From NCBI GenBank assembly GCA_014656175.1, contig BNBX01000002.1, positions 124,001 through 188,000 of the forward strand: a stretch of 64,000 bases of DNA. Direction: 5' to 3'. The DNA is from Streptomyces werraensis (GTDB taxonomy: Bacteria; Actinomycetota; Actinomycetes; Streptomycetales; Streptomycetaceae). The translations under genes and the position numbers were made by a program. This document shows positions 53,829 through 63,863 of this stretch, piece by piece (position 1 is the stretch's first letter; every line of letters starts with the position of its first letter). The notes below the pieces were generated by a model. That model saw only the letters and a list, made by a program, of their open reading frames with translations, did not search any database and was not told where the DNA came from.

Positions 53829-56800
53829 CTACGCCTGTACGGCTTCGCGGACGGGAGGAGTCCAGCGTCCGGCGGCGATCTCGGCGTCCAGCCGCGCCTG
53901 GAAGTGGGCGTGCGCCGCTCGCATCTCGGCTTCGCGGTCGGCTTTGTAGAAGGGGGCTTGGTAGCCCTCGGGGGGTGGGATGCGCTCCGGGTCTTCCAGG
54001 TGGGCCATGAGGTCGAGGTAGTCCTGCTTGGTCTGACCGTGGCCGTAGGTGTTGAAGTCGGCGGCGATCTTACGTCCGTTGGCGTCGAACCAGGTCGCCG
54101 ACTCGTAGTCGTAGAGCTGGGGGTAGCGCGACTTGAAGATGGCTGCAAGCTGGTCGGCTGTGATGCCGAGCCAGACGGATACGAGGGCGTCGAGTTCTAC
54201 GAGGGCGGCTCGGCGTTCGTGCTCGGTGCGGAGAGGGGCGCCGTACTCCCATGTCGGCTTGAGTCCTGCGGCGAGGGGCTTGAGGTAAGGCCAATCGGGG
54301 TTCGCCCAGTCCTCGTAACCTGCCCAACGGGGATCGAACAGTTCCGCCCAGAGGGGGGCGTAGTGGGTGGTGAGGGCATTCAGGCGGAGAGAGCGGAGGA
54401 GCAAGGCCGAGACCAGAGGATGTTGGGGGTCGGGCGCTGGCATCTTCCGGGCCTCAGAGACGTGAAGATTCGAGCGACCGGTGATACGCAGTACGTAGTC
54501 CAAAGGTAGCGATGCCCAGAAGCCAGCGTTCAGAACTGTCAGGCGATTATCTGAGAGTGCCATCGAGCGCACCGCGTCAACATGGGCAGGGCCGGGAGGG
54601 ATTAGGGCAGCTTGCAGGCTGCGGCTGGTGTTGAAGGGGATCATTTTCCGCCAGGCCAACCTGAAGTACGTAGTGGATGGCCTTCCCATCCAGGAGTCCT
54701 GGGCTGCCAGGTATGTAACCTCGTCGGTGGCGCGCACGTAATTCGTGACTCGGGTAGGTGTCTCGGGGAGTGCTGTCGGTGCGAGTGAGTCCCAATCCCT
54801 GTTGCTTCGGCAGGGGATCCGCGGATCCTTTGAGAAAGGTAGAGCTGATGCGAAGTGTGGCCCTTGAAGGATGACGTCTGCAATCTCGGAGACGGTCTGA
54901 TTGCCCCAGCGGATCAAGCCAGCCTTTTTAGCGTTAGTCTCGTTATATCCCTCTGAGATCATTGGGCTAGCAGCGTCAAGGCTCTTTCTGTAGGCGGCTA
55001 GTGCTTCGATCGCTCCTTGTTCGCTGGCGAGGACGGGATGAAGCAGAGGGCTCTGTGTCGCTCCGCCCTCTGAGCCTGTCAACGCCTGCCAACTGGCTAG
55101 AAGCCGAGTTGTTACCCGTACTACGCGCTCACTGTGCGGCCGGATGTCCCATGAGCCGTTGTGCTTGATGCCTGGTAGTTGCCCGCTGCCGTCATGGTCT
55201 AGCGAATTAGAGAGAACTTCGGCACCGCGAAGTTCACTGACGTGTAGGAAGTCGGGTTCCTGCGGCGTGCCGTAGATGTGCATTCCGAACTCCCAGCCAC
55301 GGTCGAGATCTTCAAAAGCCCAGTTGGCTGAATTAACGAAATGCGCATGGATTCGGAGATGTCGATAAGCAGCAGCTCGAATAGCACCCTCGCGCACGCC
55401 ACCGAAATGCGTATCAGGGTGGAGCATGCCAGCGCTGCCGTTCGCTGTGATGTGTCGCCAGACTTGTGCCATGAAGGCTCGATAGAGATCGCCCCAGGTT
55501 CCGAGGAGTAGCGGGAACAGTGCTGGGCTGCCCAGTACTGCGGCGGTGCCTGCATGCGCGGCCAACTCGGCTAGGAGAAATTCTTGGTTCGTCGCCTGCA
55601 TGCTCAGCACTTCTTCCTTGCGGAGGCGCCATTCCGCCACGCTTGGCTTGCTGGCGAGCATGAACCAGGGCTCCAGTTCCGCGAGAACCTGATCCTCCTG
55701 CCAAGTAGGCCGAACCCAAGGCGGATTCCCCACCTGCAACTCAAATCCACCCCGCGCAAACACCTGGGCGAACTCCAGCTCCCAGTGGAAGAACCCCTGC
55801 GCCCGCGCCACATCCCTCGCCGCGCCCGCCCACAGGAACCGCTCCTCCAGCAATTGGAAGCGGTCCATGCCCATCCACTCGGGCAACTCGTCCTCGTACC
55901 GGGACAGGTCGTCAAGGTCGTCGAACGTCGACACCAGCGACTCCTCCGGCACATCCTGCGTGCCCAGCAGCGCCTCGGCGAAGTCGATCCAGTCGTCCAG
56001 ATCGGTGAGCGCGATGACGTCACGGCGCTCACTCTTGATCTGCTCCTTGCGGCGACCGGTGCGGCGACGCGACACGGAGTCCCGCGTCAGTGTCATCTGC
56101 TGTGGCTCGGCGGTAAAGCCCGGCAACGCGTCCGCCTCCCAGGCCAGCAGCACATCGTCCGCGCCGCTCTCCGCACCACCCTCCGCGCTCACCACTTCCA
56201 ACTCGGCCGCCCGCGCCGCCAGCGCCTCCGCCCGCGCGTACCGCTCATCCGTACCGTCCAGCAGAGCGGCGTTCTGCACCGGCCAGAACCACAGCGCACA
56301 CCACGCGTCCATCAGCGTCTTGAGGCGCCAGTAAGGGGTGTCCTCCGCCTGGAGGTCGGCGAGGATCGCGTCCCGCTGCACTGCGGCCTTCGGCCGGCGC
56401 AGCCAGTCGTCCTCCGCTCCCCACACCCGGATGTCGCGCGAGATGTACCGCTCCGACAGTTCCAGCCGTCGTACGACCAAACCCCACAGGTACTCGGCCC
56501 GCCGGGCCAGCCCCTGGAGCCGGGCCGTCTGCTTCGCCGAAGGCGACTTCGTGATCGCCTTCCGCCACGTGCCCAGCGCCTTCGCCTCCGCCGGGGCGAG
56601 TGCCTTCGCCTCCTTCTCGGCGGCGACCGAGCCCCACTCCTTCGCCGGGAGGAGGAAGTGGTGCACCGAGCCCTCCGGGAGCGACGCACCCGTCACCGCC
56701 TCCGCCAGCGGGAAGCGCTCGGGAGTGGTCCCCAGCCAGCCCCCCTTCTTCAGCCGCTCCGCCCCATACACCTCGCGCCGGCCGCCGATGAGGGAGTTGC

Positions 56801-58991
56801 CGCGCCGCAGGTGCAGGCCGAACCAGGGCGCCTCCATGCCGGGGTGCATGGTGTTGAGCCACAGCGACACCTCCGCCAGCTCCACGGCCGTCTCGTTGAG
56901 GTCGACGCCGTAGGAGTTGTGCAGCGCGATGTACGCCTTAGCCTTCTGGAGTTCGACGGCGTACTGCTCGGTGTCGATCGACTCGCCCAGCTCCGCCTGC
57001 CGGCGCCGCAGGTACTCCGCCGCGACCTGGTTGATCGCCTCGTTGAGGAACGCGCCCGAGCCGAGGGCGGGTTCACAGATCCGCCAGCTCAGCAGATCCT
57101 TCGCCTCCGTCTCCTCGGTGAGGAGCTGCTGGAGCGCCAGCTGCACGGTGACCCGCGTCAGCGACTCCGGCGTGTAGTACGACGCGGAGGTCTGCCGGTC
57201 CCGCCCGGAGAGGCGGTACACGAACGTGCCCGGCGCGTACCGCACGCGCAGGTCCTCGCCGGTGAGCCGGTCCCGGCGTCGTACGAACACGGAGTCGTCG
57301 TAGTCGGCGATCTTCGACGCGGGGACGAGCCAGGAACCGTCCTTCGGGTCACCGTGCCTGGCGACCTCGTACAGCTCCTCGCCCGCGATGAAGCCGCTGT
57401 ACGACATCAGGCCCTCGTACACCGCGCCGAGCTGGTTGATGCCGAGCTGCGCGTACGAGATGAAGCCGCCGCGCTCCCCCCGCTTGCCCTGGGTGATCAT
57501 CAGGCTGTGCAGCACCTGGTGGAGGGTGGCGTTGCGCAGCCGGGTGTCCAGGTAGCGGACGGACTCGCCGCGTGCCAGGGCCTCGTCCGAGTCGTACCGC
57601 GGATCGGGGAGGCTGTCCGCGCCGATCAGACGGATGGCGTCGCGCTCGAACAGCTTGCTGTGCAGCGGCTCGAAGCGTAGACCGACGTCCTCGCTGATCC
57701 GCGCGTCCGCCGCGTCGGCGTCGGCCGCCTCCACGCCGTGCGTGCGGCGGGCGCGGTAGCCGTCCTGCACCTTGCGGAACAGCAGGTCCAGGGACTCGTA
57801 CAGGTAGAAGCCCTTGCGGGCGGTGTCGCTCACCGGCTCCCGCTCGGCGACGAGTTCACCGAGCCGGCCGAGTCCGTACCCCTGCTGGTACTCGGGATAG
57901 TCGGCGGGCAGGATGCCCAGCTCGGGGCGGGCCTCCGCGTAGAGCAGGAACAGGATCCGGTAGAGGTAGCGCAGCGACTCCCGGGTCAACCGGCGCCCCA
58001 GGTCCGGGAGTTCGCCGATGTCCTCGGGGCGGACTCCCTGGTCGCGCAGCCGCTGGAGCACCTCGTTGGCGATCAGCTCGACGCTCTTGCGCAGGCCGTC
58101 GCGGAGTTCGCTGGAGACCCCGACCGCGTGCTTGGCGGACTTGCCGACCAGTTCCGCCAGCGGGTTCTCGCCGCCCTCCTCCGGGACGCGCAGCGAGTCC
58201 GCGCCGAACAGCGCGGCCACCGTGTCGAGTTCGCCGCCCGCCCGGGTGTCGTTGCGCTGGAGCGCGGTGTCCAGGGAGACGCCGAGATAGCGTCCCTCGC
58301 CCCACACCGCGCGGTCGGCGAGCACGATCACCCCGCCTCCGAGCAGCAGCACGTACCGGGGCGGCTCCTCGCAGGCGAACAGGAAGGAGGCGAGCTTGGA
58401 GCCGGTCTCCACCGGGTCGGGGCCGTCCAGCGGCACCGGTTCCAGCAGGCGACCCCGGCCCCTCGGGTCGAGGGCGGCGTCGGGTTCGGCGGCCCAGCCG
58501 CAGTCCAGCGCGACGAGGCCCTTCTCGGCGTGGGCGACCGGGACCTCGTACCCCCGGCCCGCCCGCTCGACGGAGAGGACGCGCGGCTTCGCGTCGTAGC
58601 CGAGCGCGCGCAGCACCTCGGCGTTGAGCGCCCGTACCCGCTCCCGCCACGCCGGCTTTTCGTAGGTCAAGGCGTCGTCGTCGGCGTCCCGGACGGTGAT
58701 GATGCCGTCCTCGTCCTCGGGGAGGGCGAACGAGGACCGCGCGCGGAAGTAGTCCCGGCGCAGCGCCCGCAGGCCGACACGCGGGGTCACCGGGAGTTCC
58801 GCCCGGCCGGGCGTCGGCGATGCGGACGACTCTTCGTCGGTTCCGCCGTCGTGCCCGGCGGGCGGCTTCGCCGCCTCCTCGCGCTCCTTCCACTTCTGGA
58901 GCAGGCCCGACTTGAGATCCTTCGGCAGCACCTCGGCCAGGTAGTGAGCCGAGAAGTAGTCGCCACGGTTGACCAGGGAGTCGTACGTCAT
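53829..58991 (-). CDS. Giant N6-adenine DNA methyltransferase (DrmMI/PglX/Eco57I-like)
   Basis: A 1720-residue class I SAM-dependent methyltransferase. Motif I is EPALGSGAFLN near 640, and DLNETAVELAEVSLWLNTM (acidic ribose-binding loop) is near 695. Catalytic NPPW, with the upstream LQVG, is near 1088, followed by a long C-terminal target-recognition and scaffold region. The roughly 600 N-terminal residues include LLYAEARPELGILP typical of Eco57I/MmeI-like enzymes. The size exceeds PglX (about 1200) and is at the top of the DrmMI range. From about 54.5 to 55.6 kb (residues about 1130-1500) GC falls to roughly 50-55% in lines I counted, against 73% in a flanking line, suggesting an exchanged specificity domain. 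It lies 34 bases downstream of the SNF2 gene. Confidence 0.9.
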   Translation of the reverse strand: MTYDSLVNRGDYFSAHYLAEVLPKDLKSGLLQKWKEREEAAKPPAGHDGGTDEESSASPTPGRAELPVTPRVGLRALRRDYFRARSSFALPEDEDGIITVRDADDDALTYEKPAWRERVRALNAEVLRALGYDAKPRVLSVERAGRGYEVPVAHAEKGLVALDCGWAAEPDAALDPRGRGRLLEPVPLDGPDPVETGSKLASFLFACEEPPRYVLLLGGGVIVLADRAVWGEGRYLGVSLDTALQRNDTRAGGELDTVAALFGADSLRVPEEGGENPLAELVGKSAKHAVGVSSELRDGLRKSVELIANEVLQRLRDQGVRPEDIGELPDLGRRLTRESLRYLYRILFLLYAEARPELGILPADYPEYQQGYGLGRLGELVAEREPVSDTARKGFYLYESLDLLFRKVQDGYRARRTHGVEAADADAADARISEDVGLRFEPLHSKLFERDAIRLIGADSLPDPRYDSDEALARGESVRYLDTRLRNATLHQVLHSLMITQGKRGERGGFISYAQLGINQLGAVYEGLMSYSGFIAGEELYEVARHGDPKDGSWLVPASKIADYDDSVFVRRRDRLTGEDLRVRYAPGTFVYRLSGRDRQTSASYYTPESLTRVTVQLALQQLLTEETEAKDLLSWRICEPALGSGAFLNEAINQVAAEYLRRRQAELGESIDTEQYAVELQKAKAYIALHNSYGVDLNETAVELAEVSLWLNTMHPGMEAPWFGLHLRRGNSLIGGRREVYGAERLKKGGWLGTTPERFPLAEAVTGASLPEGSVHHFLLPAKEWGSVAAEKEAKALAPAEAKALGTWRKAITKSPSAKQTARLQGLARRAEYLWGLVVRRLELSERYISRDIRVWGAEDDWLRRPKAAVQRDAILADLQAEDTPYWRLKTLMDAWCALWFWPVQNAALLDGTDERYARAEALAARAAELEVVSAEGGAESGADDVLLAWEADALPGFTAEPQQMTLTRDSVSRRRTGRRKEQIKSERRDVIALTDLDDWIDFAEALLGTQDVPEESLVSTFDDLDDLSRYEDELPEWMGMDRFQLLEERFLWAGAARDVARAQGFFHWELEFAQVFARGGFELQVGNPPWVRPTWQEDQVLAELEPWFMLASKPSVAEWRLRKEEVLSMQATNQEFLLAELAAHAGTAAVLGSPALFPLLLGTWGDLYRAFMAQVWRHITANGSAGMLHPDTHFGGVREGAIRAAAYRHLRIHAHFVNSANWAFEDLDRGWEFGMHIYGTPQEPDFLHVSELRGAEVLSNSLDHDGSGQLPGIKHNGSWDIRPHSERVVRVTTRLLASWQALTGSEGGATQSPLLHPVLASEQGAIEALAAYRKSLDAASPMISEGYNETNAKKAGLIRWGNQTVSEIADVILQGPHFASALPFSKDPRIPCRSNRDWDSLAPTALPETPTRVTNYVRATDEVTYLAAQDSWMGRPSTTYFRLAWRKMIPFNTSRSLQAALIPPGPAHVDAVRSMALSDNRLTVLNAGFWASLPLDYVLRITGRSNLHVSEARKMPAPDPQHPLVSALLLRSLRLNALTTHYAPLWAELFDPRWAGYEDWANPDWPYLKPLAAGLKPTWEYGAPLRTEHERRAALVELDALVSVWLGITADQLAAIFKSRYPQLYDYESATWFDANGRKIAADFNTYGHGQTKQDYLDLMAHLEDPERIPPPEGYQAPFYKADREAEMRAAHAHFQARLDAEIAAGRWTPPVREAVQA

Positions 58992-59025
58992 GACAGGGCT
59001 TCTCTCAGGGGGTCACAGACCGGGG

Positions 59026-62000
59026 TCACAGGGCGGCGGGCGGGGGCGAGTAGCGGAAGGGGGACGACGACAGGTCCGAAAGGGAGACGGGACGGGATCC
59101 GTCGCCGTTCCCCCGGGCGGTGTCGGTGTCGGTGTCCGGTACCAGCACCGCGAGGACCCGCAGCAGGGGCCTGCCCGTCGTCAGCAGCGAGTCGGCGAGA
59201 TCGACGAGGCGTTCGCGGGTGCGCTCCCCGCCCAACGTGGGCTGCTCCCAGGCACCGAGCCGCAGCTTGTACTCCTCGACGGGCCGGCGCAGCGGCGCGT
59301 CCCAGGCGTCGCGGTGGGCGTTGAGGAAGGCCTCGGCCGTCTCCAGCACGCGGGGGAGGACCGCGCGCAGGGGGCCGGGGTCGCGGTAGCCCCGCTTGTT
59401 AGCCATGGCGGGACCGACACCGGCACGCCGCAGCAGGGACACCATGTCGTCGACGGCCAGTCCCTCCCAGATGAGCTTTTTCTGCCCCTGCTCGGTCGAA
59501 GTGGCGGTCTGCCGCCAGGTCACGCCCATCCACTTCACGACGGTGGGCCGGCCCAGTTTGTTGGAGTACACGCCCTGGACCAGGTAGACCGGCTCCTCCA
59601 CGTTCGCCGTGATCATCGGCGCCTCCTGGCGGCCGAGGCCGACGAGGACCTTGTCGGTGAGCCATTCGACGACCGGGTGCAGGTCCGTGAGCAGGGAGAT
59701 CTCGGGCCAGCTCGACGTGGAGGACTGCCGGGCCCGCTGGAGGGAGTGCTCGGCGAGGCGGCGGTTGAAGGTCACCAGCAGCCGCTCCCGCAGTCGCTGC
59801 TCGCGCAGGTAGTCCGACGGCAGGGCCTTCAGACGGTGGATCAGTTCCGCCGGCGGGCGGAAGGAGATCAGCCCGGACTGCTGGTCGCGGTCGAGCTCCA
59901 GCCGGTCCCGGGCGTCCGGATACACCTCGCGCAGCGCCTCGTCCACGAAGTGGGCGGTGGAGTCGAAGAGGCGGGGGAGCACCGGGCTCGCGTCGTCACG
60001 GTCGGCCGACGAGGGCGTCCCGGCCAAAGACGGCTCGTCGCGTCCGTCGGCATCCGGGTCGCCGGCCCTCTTCGCGGTCGCGTCCACCGAGCCGAAGAAG
60101 TCCGCGAGGAAGTCGTCCAGACCGGCGTCCCGGCCGTCGGACCCGGAGCGGGGCGTGTCCAGGGACTCGTCGACGGTCCTGCCCCGCAGCAGGTCCTGGA
60201 TGAGGGACCGCTCCTCCGCCTCCGCCCGGTACAGGCCGGTCACCGCCTCCGCCGTACCCAGCGAGCGGTGCGCCTGGTCCTCGCGTTCCAGCAGCCGCTC
60301 GGCGACCACCGTGTCGTCCTTCGCGCCCGCCACCTCGCTGGTGAGGATCAGCGCCCGGAACTCCGGCGGGTGGGCCTGCCCGTACCGGTCGATACGGCCG
60401 TTGCGCTGCTCGATGCGGATCAGCGACCACGGCACGTCGTAGTGCACGAGCTGATGGCACTGCCGGTGCAGGTTGACGCCCTCGGAGGCCACGTCACCGG
60501 TGAGCAGGACCCGGACGGGCGTGTCGGCCAGGCCGAACTCCTCGACCCGGTCCATCTGCTGCTCGTCCGAGAGGCCGCCGTGCATGACACGGACGCAGTC
60601 GCGGGCCGCGCGGCCACGGAAGCCGAGGGCGGCGGGCAGCACCCCGGCCAGCCACTCCAGGGTCTGGACCCGCTCGGAGAACACCACGACCCGCGTCTCG
60701 GAGGCGGGCCCCACCCCGACCTCCTCGCGCAGCAGCCGCACCAGGGCGGCGAACTTCGCGGAGTCCGCCTCGGTAAGGCCGGCGGCCAGCTCCGACAGCC
60801 GGTGCAGGGCGGCGAGTTCGGCCTCGGTGCCCCGCCGGTCCTCCTTCTTCTCCAGCGTCCTGATCCGCGCGGAGACCGTGGCCCGCAGCGCGGCGGGGGA
60901 GGAGAGGAACGACTTCAGCAGGGTGTAGGGGAAGAGGGGGACCGCGCTGACCGAGGTGCCGCCGTCCCCGGGCAGCCACACGGCGGCCAGCTCCTCGAAG
61001 ATCCGCTCCTCCGCGGGGGTGGCCGGACAGTGCACCGAACGGGAGGGCCCCCGGTCCGCCCACTGCCCCTTCATCTGCTCGCGGACCTCCGGGCTGATCT
61101 TCGTCCGCCGGATGAACAGGTGCTCGATGTCGGCGGCGCGGTAGTTCTCCGGGTCGCGGATCGCCACCGGGTCCAGCAGCCGGATCAGTTCGGCGAAGGA
61201 CTTCGCGTCGCCGTTGTGCGGGGTCGCGGAGGCCAGGATCAGGGCGTCGGTGCGGGGCGCGAGGGTGCGCGCGAGCTGGTTGCGCAGCGAGCCACGGTTG
61301 ATCAGGTTGTGCGACTCGTCGATGACGACCGCGTCCCAGCGGATCTGCTCAAGGTGGTGCTGGTACTGGTCGGTGTTCTTGAGGGTGTCGATGGAGACGA
61401 TGACCCGCTTGAACGAGGTGAACGGATTGCGGCCGGCCGGGATCTCCCGCTGGATCCGCTCGATGCCCACCGAGTCCAGCCGTACCAGCGGGATCGCGAA
61501 CCGCGTCCACAGCTCGTGCTGGAACTGCTCCAGCACGTGCTGTGGGGTGACCACCAGGATGCGCTCGCCCCGGCCGCGGCGGATCAGCTCGGCCAGGGTC
61601 AGCCCGATCTCCAGGGTCTTGCCGAGGCCCACCACGTCCGCGATCAGCAGCCGCGGGCGCAGGTTGGCGCCGGACAGGGCCAGCTGGGCGGGGCGCCGCT
61701 GGTAGGGCAGCGGGTCCATCAGGAACGAGTCGGCCAGCGCCAGGCGATGCTCGGACTGGGGCAGGGCGGTGCGGCGCAGCACCGCCTCCAGGAACAGGCG
61801 GGAGCGGCGGTAGTTCGGGGAGTCGTCCATGACGAGCGTGGTCGCGACCGGGTCGAGCAGTTCGATGCGGTCCAGGCCGGAGAAGAACACGGCCTCCTGG
61901 TCGCGGACGAACTCCGACACCCCCGTCGCCTCGATGCGCGTACCGTCGTCGGACGTCGGCATCGAGCTTTTGACCAGCCATTCCTCGTCCCGCACCACCA

Positions 62001-62091
62001 CCAGGGCACCGGCCGGATACTGGTCCTGGCCGCTCGTGGCACCGGCCTGTTCTACGCCGGTCTGCTCCGCGCTGGTCTGGACGGCGGTCAC
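59026..62091 (-). CDS. SNF2-family helicase (DrmD-like)
   Basis: A 1021-residue SF2 translocase. GTG 62091 has AGGAGG six bases upstream; the open frame extends further but over an implausible proline-rich leader. Motif I DVVGLGKTLEIG is near 150, motif II VIDESHNL near 257, LASATPHNGD near 290, and the C-lobe has GDVASEGVNLH and EQRNGRIDRYGQ near 555-575. It resembles DrmD of class 1 DISARM, whose gene normally sits next to drmMI as here. The kinase gene ends 88 bases upstream; the methyltransferase starts 34 bases downstream. Confidence 0.88.
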   Translation of the reverse strand: MTAVQTSAEQTGVEQAGATSGQDQYPAGALVVVRDEEWLVKSSMPTSDDGTRIEATGVSEFVRDQEAVFFSGLDRIELLDPVATTLVMDDSPNYRRSRLFLEAVLRRTALPQSEHRLALADSFLMDPLPYQRRPAQLALSGANLRPRLLIADVVGLGKTLEIGLTLAELIRRGRGERILVVTPQHVLEQFQHELWTRFAIPLVRLDSVGIERIQREIPAGRNPFTSFKRVIVSIDTLKNTDQYQHHLEQIRWDAVVIDESHNLINRGSLRNQLARTLAPRTDALILASATPHNGDAKSFAELIRLLDPVAIRDPENYRAADIEHLFIRRTKISPEVREQMKGQWADRGPSRSVHCPATPAEERIFEELAAVWLPGDGGTSVSAVPLFPYTLLKSFLSSPAALRATVSARIRTLEKKEDRRGTEAELAALHRLSELAAGLTEADSAKFAALVRLLREEVGVGPASETRVVVFSERVQTLEWLAGVLPAALGFRGRAARDCVRVMHGGLSDEQQMDRVEEFGLADTPVRVLLTGDVASEGVNLHRQCHQLVHYDVPWSLIRIEQRNGRIDRYGQAHPPEFRALILTSEVAGAKDDTVVAERLLEREDQAHRSLGTAEAVTGLYRAEAEERSLIQDLLRGRTVDESLDTPRSGSDGRDAGLDDFLADFFGSVDATAKRAGDPDADGRDEPSLAGTPSSADRDDASPVLPRLFDSTAHFVDEALREVYPDARDRLELDRDQQSGLISFRPPAELIHRLKALPSDYLREQRLRERLLVTFNRRLAEHSLQRARQSSTSSWPEISLLTDLHPVVEWLTDKVLVGLGRQEAPMITANVEEPVYLVQGVYSNKLGRPTVVKWMGVTWRQTATSTEQGQKKLIWEGLAVDDMVSLLRRAGVGPAMANKRGYRDPGPLRAVLPRVLETAEAFLNAHRDAWDAPLRRPVEEYKLRLGAWEQPTLGGERTRERLVDLADSLLTTGRPLLRVLAVLVPDTDTDTARGNGDGSRPVSLSDLSSSPFRYSPPPAAL

Positions 62092-62179
62092 CGGTGGCCT
62101 CCTGAAGCGGGTCGATCGTGCGGGTATGGGCCCCTCCTCCAGGGCCCGCCCATTATCGCGGGTCTCGGGGGCGTACGGG

Positions 62180-63547
62180 TCAGAAGGGTGCACCGGCCGC
62201 ATACGCCTCGCGCAGCCGCCAAGCTGTGATCCGGGCCTGCGCCGAAGCCCGCGCGGAGGGCCGGTCCGCTCTGCCGCGCCCGGAGGAGCGGCGGGGGGAC
62301 AGCGGAGCGGCGGGCGTCGCGGTGGTCGGTTCCTGGTCCGGACCGGCAGCTGTGGTCCCGGGCTGAGGCCTGGCCCGGGCGGCGGGCGTGGAGTCGGCGG
62401 ATGCGTCGGCGGACGGCTCCGGAGAGGTGTCGTCACGGCGAAGCAGGAGACGGGGATCGGCAGGCGTCCGCGCCGAAGCGGGCACCGGTGGAACCACGGG
62501 GCCGGCCGGGGAGCCGTCCTGCCGTCGATGAGCGGGCCAGGAGTCCGCCGCGTCCCGTTCCCGTCCGGGAGGCGGGGGCAGGGGAGGAGTTACGGCGGCC
62601 CCGGGCTCCGTGCGGACCTCGGGTCCGGACGCACGGCCGACGGCGAGAAGATCGTCCAGGACATGGGTCGGAGCGGCCGTATACGTGGTGAGCCTGCGGC
62701 GCACCTGGGCCACCTTCAGCCCCTGTGCCTCGATCAGCACGCGGCAACCGCGGACGACCTCGGGGAGATCCGGCCGGTCCTGCGGGCGGTGGGCCAGCAT
62801 GGCGCCAAGCAGCGGCACGAGCTCGTCCGGGACCCCGGACAGGTCCGGAGCGACCGTGGGGTCGACGACCTGGTGGAACAGGAGATGGACGTTGTCGGCA
62901 CGGTAGGGCAGATGGCCCGAGGCGGCGAACAGCAGGACCGCGCCCAGGGCGTACACGTCGACTGCCGGGGTCAGGGGCTTCTCGCCGTTCGCCTGCTCCG
63001 GCGGCATGCAGGAGGGCGTGCCGACGACCGTGTGCGGCGCGGTCAGCGACACGTTCGACTCCGCGAACACCGCGAGCCCGAAGTCGATCACCTTCGGTCC
63101 GTTCGGGCCGAGGAGTACGTTGGCCGGCTTCAGATCGCGGTGGAGCAGACCCTGACGGTGCACGGTGGCCAGGGCCTCGGCCAGCGTCGCGCCCAGGGCC
63201 GCCACCAGCAGCGCGGGGAGCGGACCGTGGGAGGCCACGTGCCGGCTCAAGTCGAGGCCCTCGACATACTCGGTCGCCAGCCAGGGGCGCTCGGCATCCG
63301 GGTCGGCGTCCAGCAGAGCGGCGATCCGGGCACCCCAGATCGTCTTGAGGATCTCCACTTCCTGCGCGAACCGCGTCCGCGTCTCGGAGTCGACCACGGA
63401 CGGCTTGATCACCTTCACGGCGGCCGGTTCCCCGCCGGGCGACTCGCCCAGGTACACCTGGCCCATCCCGCCCTGCCCGATGCGGCCGAGCAGTTCGTAA
63501 CCGCCCAGCTCGGCGGGGTCCTCGGGACCGAGGGGGGCGATGTGCAC
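62180..63547 (-). CDS. Soluble Hanks-type Ser/Thr protein kinase
   Basis: A protein of about 455 residues from GTG 63547, preferred because GAGG lies six bases upstream; GTG 63568 would add seven residues. The kinase domain covers about 17-270: GQGGMGQVY loop at 24-32, VKVIK, catalytic HRDLKPAN near 134, DFGLAV near 152, PPEQA. The remaining 185 residues are proline/arginine-rich and disordered, with no TM helix and no PASTA repeats, unlike PknB. It is co-directional with the SNF2 and methyltransferase genes. In the Pgl phage-resistance system of S. coelicolor a kinase (PglW) acts with a methyltransferase (PglX), so a regulatory role in this module is plausible but unproven. Confidence 0.85.
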   Translation of the reverse strand: MHIAPLGPEDPAELGGYELLGRIGQGGMGQVYLGESPGGEPAAVKVIKPSVVDSETRTRFAQEVEILKTIWGARIAALLDADPDAERPWLATEYVEGLDLSRHVASHGPLPALLVAALGATLAEALATVHRQGLLHRDLKPANVLLGPNGPKVIDFGLAVFAESNVSLTAPHTVVGTPSCMPPEQANGEKPLTPAVDVYALGAVLLFAASGHLPYRADNVHLLFHQVVDPTVAPDLSGVPDELVPLLGAMLAHRPQDRPDLPEVVRGCRVLIEAQGLKVAQVRRRLTTYTAAPTHVLDDLLAVGRASGPEVRTEPGAAVTPPLPPPPGRERDAADSWPAHRRQDGSPAGPVVPPVPASARTPADPRLLLRRDDTSPEPSADASADSTPAARARPQPGTTAAGPDQEPTTATPAAPLSPRRSSGRGRADRPSARASAQARITAWRLREAYAAGAPF

Positions 63548-63710
63548 CTGAGGCCTCACTTTCAGCACGGTCGAACCGGGACGGGCAGCCCCCTGCCAAG
63601 CTAGACCACGCCCTGAGGGAAGGGCATGCCACTCAGCCCGGGTGACGCGGGCGAACCCCGATCCGGGCCGTGGGGAAGGCGTGGCGGTTCTGCGGGGCGG
63701 ACGCCTCGCG

Positions 63711-63863
63711 TCACTCTTCGTCGGTCGTGCCGGCGCCGGCGCCGGTGTCCGGCTCAGCGACCGGAGGCGGCGTCGGCGGAGCCTGCGTCGGCTCGGGCCG
63801 ATTGCCGACGGGCCGGTACCCCCTCTTCCCGTTGGGATCCAACTGCGGTCGTGTCTCGGTCAC
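63711..63863 (-). CDS. Possible small proline/glutamate-rich protein
   Basis: From GTG 63863 a 50-residue product reads MTETRPQLDPNGKRGYRPV and then a P/E/T-rich tail ending TTDEE. The ribosome site region (AGGG-GGAGACACGGCAG) is weak. A different frame, 63754-63990, gives a 78-residue acidic product starting MSGAGSFEHPLPHSGG, which overlaps it. Only one, or neither, may be real. I do not recognise either. Confidence 0.3.
   Translation of the reverse strand: MTETRPQLDPNGKRGYRPVGNRPEPTQAPPTPPPVAEPDTGAGAGTTDEE

Noticed and set aside
53829-62091. Complete class 1 DISARM
   Set aside because: drmA, drmB and drmC are not adjacent and no phospholipase-D-type DrmC is present.
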